Source: Basidiobolus meristosporus CBS 931.73 (taxonomy: Eukaryota; Basidiobolomycota; Basidiobolomycetes; Basidiobolales; Basidiobolaceae). Taken from it: a stretch of 64,000 nucleotides of DNA. Shown piece by piece: positions 48,297 through 58,392 of this stretch (its first letter is position 1; each line of letters opens with the position of its first letter). The notes beneath the pieces are model-generated. The model was not told the origin of the DNA, did no database searches, and saw only the letters and a list, made by a program, of their open reading frames with translations. The DNA is taken from contig MCFE01000462.1 of assembly GCA_002104905.1 (NCBI GenBank), positions 1 to 64,000 on the forward strand, written 5' to 3'. Made by a program: the position numbers and the translations under genes.

Positions 48297-50507
48297 ATGC
48301 ACCAAGCCCTAAGTCATTACCACGCTGATACAAGGGAGTCCGCTGCTGAGCAGCAGGTAAATCCTTAAGCTGCGCAAACCAAGTGCCGTGGTTTCCTCTA
48401 ACCTCTTCTATATAGCTCAGGAGAGGTCTTGATCTGGTCCAGGAGGCCTTTGATAACAAAGTATTTCATATGACTGAGGAGGTTAATCACTGGAAACAAT
48501 CCTCCAACACCCAAAAGCAGCAGGTACTCCTATTTGAACGAATCTCTCGAAAATACTAGGGCTCAACCGCTGTTTTTAGATAACTTTGCTTCAAAATGAA
48601 ATCGAAGAGCTCAAGCTTAAGTTGGAGGAGTTGACGAAATCCTCCACCAGTGTGCTTGCTGAGAGGCGGGCCCTTATGGTATCCAGGAACGCTCTATTAG
48701 ATAAATACAATACACTTCGCAAATGGGTGTGTGTGTTATGTTTATTCGTTGCACTCGAGGTTGAACTAACCGATAGTACGCACAACAGGCCCTTCAACTC
48801 GACTCTTTCAAGAAGGTATGTCTGTCTAGCGTTTTAGAGACGTCATTGGATTCTGACTGATTATGGTTATTTAGACTATATTCCAAATGCTGCAAGACGG
48901 TCCACAGGCTCCAATGTCTGTATCCGAGCTTGAGAAGACTTATTTTAGCGAGTTTGAGGGTGGATTAAGTAGTCACCTCGATGAAGAGATCGCACCAGTG
49001 GCCATTACCAATGCGCAGAAGGAAGAACAAGAGGCAGAGCCAGATAGCATGTTCTTGGCTGAGTATATGGTAAGATGGAAAAATGGCAGACATGTCTGAA
49101 TGCGCGCTAACCTTGCAATCAGGTCCCACATCACGAAGACGAACGACGCTACGAGGAGGATGCTTATCAGGAGTCAGCTCACCAGATGAGCTCGTTTTTG
49201 GGACATGACTCGGAAGTCGCAGAATATGAAACCCATGGCCAGTCACGTGGCTTGGTGGATAAGGAGCAGATAGAGCATGATGGCTTAGCTCGTAATGCAA
49301 TTCATGTCAGTCTATCCCAACCCGAGCATTCTAGTTTCATGCCAGATATCTCTGCCCAGCCCGAGAATGGATTCAAACCTTCCGTTCTAGGAGGCGAGTA
49401 TGTTGCCAACTCAACCCCCCTCCATCATGACACAAGGGATGAGGCCGAATCGTTTCTGGGCAACTTTTCCCTCCATTCCAATGCCAACTCTCGGGCCGAG
49501 TTGTCCAAATTAAGCTCCGGAAGAAATCCCCCAATCTACGACGACGAGGACAGCTCCAACGAGTCAGGAATTGCGATAAACTCCGACACCAACGACCAGG
49601 CCTCCGAGCCAGAAAACAACGATGCATCGACTGTGGAGAATTCCCAAGAGATCCCCGCCTTCGAGTCCTCACATCTATCAATGGAACGTAAGCCCACCAG
49701 CGAATCCAACAACGATGTGGACCAGCCCCTAGAACGCTCCATCAATCAGCACAGTTTTTCCGAACAAGCGAAATTGGAGAATGATCAGTCCTATCGCAAC
49801 AACACTCCCCGTCGCCACCCAGGCTCACCCCATCAAGGGTCGATGCTAAATACCTCGGCCTCGAGCCATCGTAGTCAATCAAGGACCTCTCCTAGCCAGA
49901 ACAACATGAATGGTACGCAGGGTTTGCGAACGCAATGCCGAATTAGATCCACGAATACTAATTGATATGAACACAGGCTCTACATCTATGCCACACCAGC
50001 AATCACCTCGCTCCGCACAATCGCCCAACATTGGCCGAAGTAGCCAACAGTAAGTTCATGAGTCTTCCGTCTGCATGGCTCCAACCCCAACCCTAACCCT
50101 AACCCCGCACAGTTTCATCCCAACAGTCGAACGAACACCAAACAACCCCTGTCAGATCCTATGTCAAAGCTGGCTCTCCGGATAGCGCCAGATTCTCGGA
50201 TGTCTCCATCGGATCCATTCGGTCAACCACCTCCAGTGGAAGAAAAATCACAAAGAAGGAAATCTACGCCGAGATCAAGAAAACGTTGGACCATCAACAG
50301 TTCTCGGAATTTGCCAAAAGTAAGCGGGGACTCTTTCCTTCCAAGCCACCACCCAGTACTAACACTTTCCCTGTAGCCGTGGACGATCTGTACAGCCAGC
50401 GGATATCCCTTGCTCAAGCAGAGGACTGCATGAGGGAGCTCATCCAGGAGCCCTCCTTGCTAAGACTCATCCTAAAGATGTTACAAAAGCAGAAAACCAC
50501 CGTGTAA
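48297..50507 (+). CDS. At4g15545-like coiled-coil protein
   Basis: Nine exons: 48297..48356, 48416..48523, 48580..48726, 48789..48815, 48875..49069, 49123..49912, 49977..50049, about 50156..50319, 50377..50507 (about 564 aa). The N-terminal ~110 residues form a coiled coil (LLQNEIEELKLKLEELT). The middle is acidic and Ser/Asn-rich. The C-terminal module (KKEIYAEIKKTLDHQQFSEF, then DDLYSQRISLAQAEDCMREL) resembles the conserved end of plant At4g15545-type proteins and their fungal relatives, whose function is poorly known. The acceptor of exon 8 was chosen because it alone keeps frame; it requires skipping two nearer AG dinucleotides. Confidence 0.6.
50050..50155 (+). other. intron containing a telomere-like repeat
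   Basis: Within this intron, around 50090-50107, the plus strand carries about three units of the C-strand telomere repeat (CCCTAA-type). Each unit contains CTAAC, the fungal branch-point consensus. Confidence 0.6.
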
Positions 50508-51046
50508 ACGGCTCCTCACCCTCACATCCTCACATCCACACATCCACACATCCACACGCGCACTCACCTCATTGTTTGCACATCGGCTGATGGCTATTGG
50601 TATATACTCTCCTATAAATAAATGTACGTTTTGTTTCCAGCGACAAATGCGTGATCCTCTATGCATGTATATATATGTAGTGATCGTCAGTCTAGTGGAA
50701 AGCCAGTGCCTAAAATGGAACTGATGCGTAGTACTTGTCCTTATGATGAACAATCCGACTCATGAGTCACTAGATGTCCACAACGTCCGTTCCACCTACA
50801 CACCAACCCCATGCACATGACAATTGATCTTATCAATCAAATGCGAGCATGCTGTCGGAATGGCCATGAAGTATAAATTAGCGTTGTGGTTCGTCAGCAG
50901 GAACATCCCGGTATCTGGGCATCCCCAAGAGTTGATTTAAGGTGTACTCATCTCCAACTTGGTCAATCTAATTATTGGGCTGAATGCTTCGATTTCCCTT
51001 CCTAACCCCGTCCAACAGGGCAACCATAAGCCAGGTTGCGTTGACC
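50508..51046. other. intergenic region with a short CA-rich repeat
   Basis: A decaying 'cacatccac' tandem tract lies at about 50520-50557. No supported gene. Holds the promoter of the kinase that follows. Confidence 0.4.
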
Positions 51047-52343
51047 ATGAAGCACTCTCGGACACTAGTAGGTTATCCGGCAACTCCCCACCAGCCACAC
51101 CCCTCCCAACTAATAGACTGCTTTTGATAGACCACGTTTGCCACCCATCAGGCCCATTTCTACAACAACCGTGTTCTAGATAAATATATCTTACAACCTA
51201 GCAGAAAGTTAACCTTACGTCAATTGCTCTTCTATGGCCGGAATACTAACCGAAGAACGAGTCGTAAACAGCGGTAATTATGTTAGAACCGAGCTTCCTG
51301 TGAGGTTGGCCCACAGAATCCGGGACATGCAGAATCTCCCCTTCATCACAGCGACGAATCCTCACCTGGAAACAGTGTACAACCTCTACTGGCACGCGTT
51401 TGAAGCGTTTCGAAAGGTTCCCATGATCACGAACATGGCTGAGAACCAAGAATTCTGTGAACTCCTCAGAAGTGTGCAGGAGGAGCACCTGTATGTCATT
51501 CCGAAGCTGGCTATCTTCTGTTCGGAAAGCACCCCTTACCTGGGACGGACAAAGATCGACCAGTTCATGAATGAAACTCTTCGTTCCCGGATTTCTCGTC
51601 GAGTACTAGCCGAACAGCACATCGCTATCTCTGAAGCCTTGAAGAATCCCAGTTTCGAACCCCAAGAGGATCACATAGGCATCGTCCGCCCGCGCTGTAT
51701 TGCCCATGAGATTGTTCGGAAGTGTGCAGATCTGGCTAAGATGGAATTCAAACAAGCCTATGGGATTGCACCCGAAGTCCACATCAACGGACATCTAAAT
51801 ACTATCTTCCCATACATCCCAGATCATGTGGAATATATCATTCACGAGCTGCTAAAGAACTCCATTAGCGCGGTTCTTGATGAGCATGGCCACCGGGAGA
51901 ATCTACCGGATATTGTTGTGACTATTTGCGAAGGAGAGAAGGACGTAACCTTTCGGGTATCTGACCAGGGCGGAGGCATCCACCAAGAAGAGTTGGACAC
52001 CATTTGGTCCTATGGATGTAACAAGCTCAAATCGGCCAATTTCCAGAAAGTCCCCAAGATGGCTGCCAAGATGGTTGAGAGTAGCAGGGCGGTATCGCCT
52101 CTGTTAAAGCTTGGAATCGGCCTACCGATGTCGAGGGTATTTGCCAATTATTGGGGAGGGCGCCTTGATATGAGTACCATGGAAGGGTTTGGCACGGATG
52201 CCTACCTGCATCTCTGTAAATTGGGCAACTTGCCTGAGAACATCGATTTTGACGAACCCACGGGATATACAGGCCTGGAGGCCGCGGACAAGCTCGGGCT
52301 TGGTCAATCCACCGCTGTCTACAAAGGACGTTCCTACTCGTAA
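51047..52343 (+). CDS. mitochondrial PDK/BCKDK-family kinase with an apparent frame break
   Basis: The main ORF (51234-52343) has the GHKL kinase core: E(L)LKNS in HELLKNSISAV, DQGGGI, the GCN lid segment and GIGLPMSRVFANYWGG. It also has the family N-terminal region NYVRTELPVRLAHRIRDMQNLPF. Upstream, a short exon (51047..51067, MKHSRTL) and an intron ending at 51151 lead to AHFYNNRVLDKY...LTLRQLLFYGRN, the expected N-terminus, but in another frame. The switch occurs within about 51236-51246 and equals one extra base; the gap is too small for an intron. PDK-family enzymes phosphorylate and inactivate pyruvate or branched-chain 2-oxoacid dehydrogenase in the mitochondrial matrix. Sequence error or a recent mutation are both possible. 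Confidence 0.88.
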
Positions 52344-52523
52344 TCGAAGTGTATAGTAAATAAGCGGAACTGCCGGCATCTCTAACCCATCATTGAAGCT
52401 TTTTATGATCCCAGCTTAATGTATTGTACAGGATCAGCATCCCAACATAATCTAAGGTGCTAATTGGGGATAAGTTGAATTAAACTATTTATTAAATATT
52501 AAGGGCGATGTTCAAGTCTATAT

Positions 52524-52856
52524 TTAGGCGTGCATACAAGCCCACCATCCACAGTAGTAACGCATATTCCAGAGGCGCTTGAGTAAACTTGGTTTTGCGT
52601 TGGTCTTGACGCAATCCCCCTGGACGCACGCACAGTTGACTTGAGAGAGAGACTGCGTTTCGGGTTGGTTGGGCACCTGCCAATTGCAACAGGTCAACTC
52701 TCCGCACTGTTTCATCGGCAGGTCGAGGGTGTTTGGATGGGTAGGGACAAGGTGTCCATGCTCATTGGAGCTCATTTCGTATGTAGGTAAAGCCACACCA
52801 GTGTGGGTCAAAGTACAAAAAAGAATGGCTAAGAAGATAGCAGCGGTAGATCTCAT
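52524..52856 (-). CDS. small secreted cysteine-rich protein
   Basis: Single exon, 110 aa. The N-terminus is a clear signal peptide (MRSTAAIFLAILFCTLTHTG) with cleavage likely after GVALP or nearby. The mature chain has eight cysteines, including a CC pair and a CxCxxxxC group, plus a Trp-rich end (YYCGWWACM). This fits a disulphide-stabilised extracellular peptide. Family not recognised; effector-like secreted proteins are common in fungi, but nothing here fixes a role. Confidence 0.6.
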   Translation of the reverse strand: MRSTAAIFLAILFCTLTHTGVALPTYEMSSNEHGHLVPTHPNTLDLPMKQCGELTCCNWQVPNQPETQSLSQVNCACVQGDCVKTNAKPSLLKRLWNMRYYCGWWACMHA

Positions 52857-53214
52857 GACTCGGAAAATGGGGAAAATGGGGAATACTGGTGATGGGAGTG
52901 AAGGGCCCTGATTTTATATGTTCTCCCTTTCATTCTAAGAATCTACTTGAAGGTGGTGAATTGCGCTTGAAAGAGCGCTCAAAGCAATTCGTTGTCAATC
53001 CTCTACCAGTTTCAACAAACTGCTTGTTGACTACAATAGGTGATTCCTAGAATCCATGGCATTTATCACTTGACACCAGTCTGGTTCCAAGATCTACGCA
53101 CAATATGTTTCATCATTTTGGGTTGTTCCGCATCCGTGACGATCAGGTACTCAATGGGAATAAATCCCGTCTACCGGTTGGACTCAGACAGAGCTCCTCT
53201 TACTTCAGGTGAAC
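52857..53214. other. divergent promoter region between the secreted protein and serpin copy 1
   Basis: About 360 bp between divergent starts. It shows no similarity to the region upstream of serpin copy 2 beyond the last few bases before the ATG. Confidence 0.4.
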
Positions 53215-54102
53215 ATGGTGGTTAACGCAACGATAGGTGCTCTGGTGTCCTCCGTAGGAAGAAACCTGGCTGATTCGCTTACACACAGCGTCAGCCCCAC
53301 CGCGAATGTGCTGTTCTCCCCATTGTCCATATTTGCCGCGCTCTTCATGCTCCTGTTTGGCACTGCCGAGAGAAGCCAGAGCCAGTCAGAGCTTCTACGC
53401 TTCTTCGGCTCCCCGGATACCCACAGCAGCTCGCTCCCTAACCTGGCTGAGTCCTTCCATAACTTCTTCCAGCCGTTGATGGGTGACCACGAGGGTGTCG
53501 GGCCATCCGAGGACCACAACGCCACCTTCCTGCTGGCCAACTCGCTGTGGGGAGAAGCATTCAAGCAAAGCTACGTTGACCTGAACAGGGAGAAACTCTT
53601 TGCCTCTGTATTCTCACAGACTCCCACCGCGACGAAGGTGAATCAATGGGTGGCGAAGAACACCAAGAACCATATCACCGGGATCCTTCCACCAGGATTT
53701 CGTCTGGATCCACAAAGCCTGTTGCTTGTGAACACAGTCTTCTTCCATGGGATGTGGAAGAATGAGTTCAAGGCCAGTCGAACCACCTCGGAGGAGTTCC
53801 AGGTGCTGTCGGGAGCACCGATCAAGGTGAAGATGATGAACTCATTCCGGGAGAGGTGGGCCTATTCGGAGAGCGAGAAGTACCAGGTGCTGGATATGCC
53901 GTACACCGACGACCGGTTCGTGGCAACCGTAGTGCTACCAAGGGAGGTGCAATCCTTCGCCAGTTTCACCCACAGTCTCAGCGAAGAGGATTGGACCGAT
54001 ATTCTGGAAGGAGATAGGTATACACAGAAAGTGAACCTTCACCTACCGAAGTTCGACCTTGAGCAGGAGCTGAATCTCAACCAGGCGCTGCAGAAGGGAG
54101 GG
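53211..54102 (+). repeat. direct duplication, unit 1 (serpin)
   Basis: Matches 63109-64000 without net insertion or deletion. By eye there are about five substitutions over the first ~740 bp and about sixteen within the ~90 bp from 53965 to 54055. Homology ends a few bases before the ATG. Confidence 0.95.
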
Positions 54103-54417
54103 GTCAGAGAGATATTCGGAAGCAGCGCCAGGCTTGACAATCTTTCGAAGTTCCGATGTATGTCAGCGATGTGCTGCACAAGTGTCGCATCGAGGTTAAT
54201 GAAAAAGGTAACGGGAAAGTGAAGCAAGTATATCAGCATCCACTAACCTCTTTTTACAGGCTCCAAAGCGAGCGCAGCAACCGCGGTGGTCATTCAGGTG
54301 CTATCCTCGGCTAGACCAAAGCCAACACCGGAAATGCGATGTAATCGGCCTTTTTTGTTTGTTATTCGAACCAAAACCGGGGTTCCTATGTTCATTGCTT
54401 ACATCGCCAAACCTTGA
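53215..54417 (+). CDS. serpin, copy 1 (with an apparent frame break)
   Basis: Exon 1 runs from the ATG at 53215 to 54207, exon 2 from 54260 to 54417. Serpin hallmarks: NVLFSPLSIFAAL, the NTVFFHGMWKNEF block, and YVSDVLHKCRIEVNEKG before the reactive-centre loop. The hinge (GSKASAATA) keeps the small residues expected of inhibitory serpins. Counting from the conserved Glu places P1-P1' at about Leu-Ser, which suggests a chymotrypsin- or subtilisin-like target (inference). The loop is followed by PFLFVIRTKTG. No signal peptide is visible, so it may act inside the cell. Between LDNLSK and MYVSDVL (about 54145-54157) the frame shifts by -1 (one base short). The kinship of the flanks argues against an intron there. 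Confidence 0.88.
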
Positions 54418-54572
54418 TTCTTTCTGAATAAATCCCTCCGATCCCTCCTTATAACAGACTGAGGGATATTCCAGAATATCTTAACAAGGAATCTCCGATT
54501 TTTTTTTCATTGATCCACTTGCTAAAAGTCATTCAGAAGAGCTTGGAAACCTATTAACTACTCTTGCACACC

Positions 54573-54761
54573 ATGTCCCAACAAGCTCATCCCATGCGCA
54601 TTGAGATCGTCTCAACCAAATCCCTTTCGACACACAGTGCTTCCAAGCGTATGAAGAACTTTCTCGCCGAAAACACAGCGGTCCATTCCCTCCCCAACTC
54701 AGTAGTGTACCAATTGAATGAGATCAATCGTGCCATCAAGAAACCCTCAAAGAAGGAGTAG
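54573..54761 (+). CDS. small basic protein, unknown
   Basis: Single ORF of 62 aa from an ATG in good context (caccATG). It is rich in Lys, Ser and Asn and ends IKKPSKKE; no signal peptide or membrane segment. It sits in a compact gap between serpin 1 and the RNR gene. It could be a genuine small protein or a chance ORF. The start context and the helix-friendly composition are the only support. Confidence 0.4.
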   Translation: MSQQAHPMRIEIVSTKSLSTHSASKRMKNFLAENTAVHSLPNSVVYQLNEINRAIKKPSKKE

Positions 54762-55105
54762 CTCAGTGTCCTTAGCATATGTATATATAGCCAGTTAGAC
54801 CAAATAGATTCTGATAGTTGCTTTCCACTGTTACCTGCCTGTTTCACCTGACAATAGAAACTTACATAAATATTCCACTTTCCGCAATTTAGTCATTAGA
54901 ATTATTCCACTCTGCCAATATAATATTCACTGGTGATCGTACCCAATGATTAGCATTTTGGGACCAATTTTTTTCTGGTTTCATTAATCTAAATGACCGG
55001 CTGGACGTGGAAGAATTTTTGAATAAAACCCTAGAGACTTGGGAAATTTGTTTGTACCGAAGGACGGCACTGGAAGCACTATATCCCTTGCCTTAGACTA
55101 TTCCC
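54762..55105. other. intergenic region upstream of the class II RNR
   Basis: AT-rich, about 340 bp, with no coding signal. Any element controlling the RNR gene would lie here. I saw no B12-type RNA structure and did not expect one in a eukaryote. Confidence 0.4.
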
Positions 55106-58100
55106 ATGATGCAGTATTTAAGGCAGACGGCCCGACGTTCTCTCGTGAGCAATGTCTACTCTCACCTGGGTAGACGTGGAACAATGATTACCCGGCCTTT
55201 CAGTATACATAGACTTCAACAAGTGCAAAAGAGCTCTACTGTGGATTCAGACAGTCACAAATTACCGCAACCGGCAAACATAAAGCTCAAGAATGATTTC
55301 AAGCTGTCCGTGAACTTCCTGGCCAAATACAAAAACGCCATTCCTCCATTTGGTTTCAATGGTCTTGGCGAGCTTGTTTATCGTAGAACATATTCGCGTT
55401 TAAAGACAAATGGCGAACGGGAGCAATGGTACCGTGGCATGCTTCGGGCTTTCAGGGACGCGCCTCTAACCATTTTGTTGTGCTGAAGGTGGGAGACAGT
55501 CGAGCGAGTGGTCAACGGAACCTACAATATTCAAAAGAAGTGGATTGAGCAGAACGACCTGGGTTGGGATGCTTACAAGGTATGACTCTCAAGTGTGTGG
55601 TCTGTGGGATGCATTTGCTGAAACCGCTATCACTTCACAAGGCCCAAATGTCTGCGCAGCGAATGTACGATCGGATTTTCAATATGAAGTTCCTGCCTCC
55701 TGGCAGAGGTCAGTTTCGAGAGAGCTCTTCAGTTTCCCACAGCCCGTATTGATAGTTTGTTACAGGATTGTGGGCCATGGGATCTCCCTTGACCGAGGAG
55801 CGAGGAATATTCGCTGCTTTAAACAATTGCGCTTTTGTCAGCACGGAGAGTATGTGGGATGGCAGGAATGCCCCCAGTCGTCCATTTACGTTTTTGATGG
55901 ACGCCACCATGCTTGGGTAGGTTATCAAAAGCACAAGCCCCAGGGACAACCACTCATTTCATCACAGTGTAGGAGTCGGCTTCGACACAAAAGGGGCCAC
56001 TATAGCCGAAGAGCGCGGCAAAGTGGTTACCGAGCCCAATGTCTCCAAAGGCTCATTGGTCTACACCATCCCTGATTCCCGTGAAGGTAACGTTGATACG
56101 CTTGGGCACGTCTCAGTAGATTCTAATTCTGCGCAATGAAAGGTTGGGTCAGGTCGGTCGAGCTTCTTATAGACTCCTACTTCGATCCCAAGATGAGTTC
56201 CCCGGTAAGAATATGGTGATTTTCCGATAGCTCCCGTTCGTGCAACTCAACATCTGTCTTCTCAGGAGTTCAACTACGATCAAATCCGACCAGCCGGACT
56301 CCCAATCAAAGTAAGTTCCTACAACCCTCCTCGGCCCTCACGCAGGTGATTTACTATTCCAACAACCGCAGGGATTTGGTGGCGTCTCTTCTGGACCAGG
56401 CCCATTGAAAGACCTTCACGATCATATTCGCGCGACTCTGAACAAAAACGTCGGGGCTCCGTTGACCGTGACTTCCATCGTGGACTTGATGAACCTGATA
56501 GGGAAATGCATCGTGAGCGGCAACGTTAGAAGAACAGCAGAGATTGCTTTCGGCGACCCGATGGATGACGAATACATCGATCTGAAGAACTACGAAGTGA
56601 ATCCGCACCGTAGCGAGTACGGCTGGACTAGCAACAATTCCGTAAGCGAGCATAGCCAAGCGTTCGTTGCTGCGTTGAGCTAACCCGTCGTGATGTAGGT
56701 CTTTGCTCAGCTTGGAATGGACTACACGAAGGTGTGCAGCCGTGTGATCAAGAATGGAGAGCCAGGATTTGCGTGGCTGGAGAATGCTCGGAGCTATGGC
56801 CGAATGAGCGAGCCTATGGTACAGCACCTACTTCGATAGAGAACAAATTCACAGCTTTGCTGACTTTATGCGTAGAACATGAAGGATGCTCGCGCTATGG
56901 GAGGAAACCCTTGCCTGGAGCAGACGTTGGAGTCCTTCGAATTGTGCTGCTTGGTCGAGGTGTTTCCATCCAACCACAATTCTCTAGAGGATTTCTTGGA
57001 AACGCTGGAGTCGGCATTTCTGTATGCAAAGACAGTCACCCTAGGCAACACCCATTGGAAGGAAAGCAATCAGGTTATGCTCCGAAACCGACGCATCGGC
57101 ACAGGGCTCAGCGGGATCGCTCAGTTCATCAGCAAGAGAGGTATTGTTTGTGGATCTTGTGGATGCATGGGGCAGTCGGAATAACCATATATGGTGTGCA
57201 GGCTTACATGAGTTCAAAAACTGGTGCGAGGAGGGATACAAGGCTGTGCAGCAAATCGACAAACAGTAAGTTCCAAGCCCCGCTGACTCCATCGCCCCAG
57301 GCTAATCGATCTCTCAGGGTTTCCGAGTGGTTCTGCATCCCACGCTCCATCAAAACCACCACAGTGAAGCCAAGTGGCACCGTCTCTCTGTTGGCCGGCG
57401 GTTAGTCCAGACGTTAGTTGGAATGATGTGACAGGCGACTAAACCAGATTCGTTGTGTAGCCACGCCTGGTATGCACTACCCTGAAAGCCGGTATTGCAT
57501 TCGTCGTGTGAGGATAGCCAAGGGCTCGGAGATGATCAGTGCTCTGAATAAGGCCGGGTACAAGATCGAGCAGGATGTTGGTATGTGGATGTGGGAACCT
57601 TCTTTGTCCAGCAGTTACCGACCTAACATGGATGTAGTTGAGCCGAACTCTGTTGTGGTGGAGATCCCGATCGACCACGGGGACGGGCTTCGCGGTCTGA
57701 AGGAGGTCAGCATGTGGGAGCAGCTGAGCCTGGCCGCTTTCATGCAGAAGTACTGGTCCGATAACCAGGTCAGCTGCACCGTAACCCTCGACCCCACCCT
57801 CGAGGGACCCCATCTGAAGCACGCATTGGATTATTTCCAATACCAACTCAAAGGTACGTTTTCTTCTGGGCCACCGAACCTCCGCCGCTCTAACCCCGAG
57901 TGTAGGTGTCTCCTTCCTGCCGCGTCTGCCCCTGGGCGCCTATCCTCAGATGCCATATGAGGCCATAGATGAGGAGACTTACTATGAACTGACTTCGCGC
58001 ATCTCCAACCCCACCCCACACTCCCCCAAGCCTCCACGCACCCACCAGAAGCTCTTGAAGCGCCTCGTGGCTGACGGTGGGGTTCAAATACCCAAGCCCG

Positions 58101-58213
58101 ACTTCCGGCACGTCAAAGAGGAGGCCACGGACCCCGAGATGGAGCGCTACTGCGACTCCAGTAGCTGTGTTATCGAATCAAGCCCACGCATCACCTCCAA
58201 GCCGGAACAATAG
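55106..58213 (+). CDS. adenosylcobalamin-dependent class II ribonucleoside-triphosphate reductase
   Basis: Fifteen exons, all in phase: 55106..55428, 55489..55579, 55642..55708, 55766..55916, 55968..56086, 56143..56204, 56266..56310, 56372..56641, 56699..56818, 56876..57140, 57202..57265, 57318..57400, 57461..57580, 57638..57853, 57906..58213 (767 aa). It aligns along its length with the monomeric Lactobacillus-type RTPR. Key cysteines are present: NNCAFV and ELCCLVEVFP (the redox pair), NPCLEQ (thiyl radical site), and a C-terminal YCDSSSC shuttle pair. Other matches: LIGKCIVSGNVRRTAE, RRIGTGLSGI, TTVKPSGTVSLLAGATPGMHY. The enzyme makes deoxyribonucleotides with B12 and needs no oxygen. The first ~45 residues are Arg/Ser-rich without acids, like a mitochondrial presequence. 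Confidence 0.93.
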
Positions 58214-58392
58214 CCCCGTTATATCTGATATCTCGTTGTACCAATAGAAGTGATTTCAAGTATCTCAATAAAGCCAACTGCCCCGCCACGCTCACAACGG
58301 TCCGAATGGTGTGTAGATGATTATATTGTACGGTTTATTACTACTCAAAGATATACACTCTGTTTCATGATACATACGATGCTGGTTATGCT

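Noticed and set aside
55106-58213. Bacterial contamination or very recent bacterial transfer as the source of the RNR gene
   Set aside because: Fourteen short spliceosomal introns with consistent phases and fungal genes on both sides show a resident eukaryotic gene. Ancient transfer remains possible.
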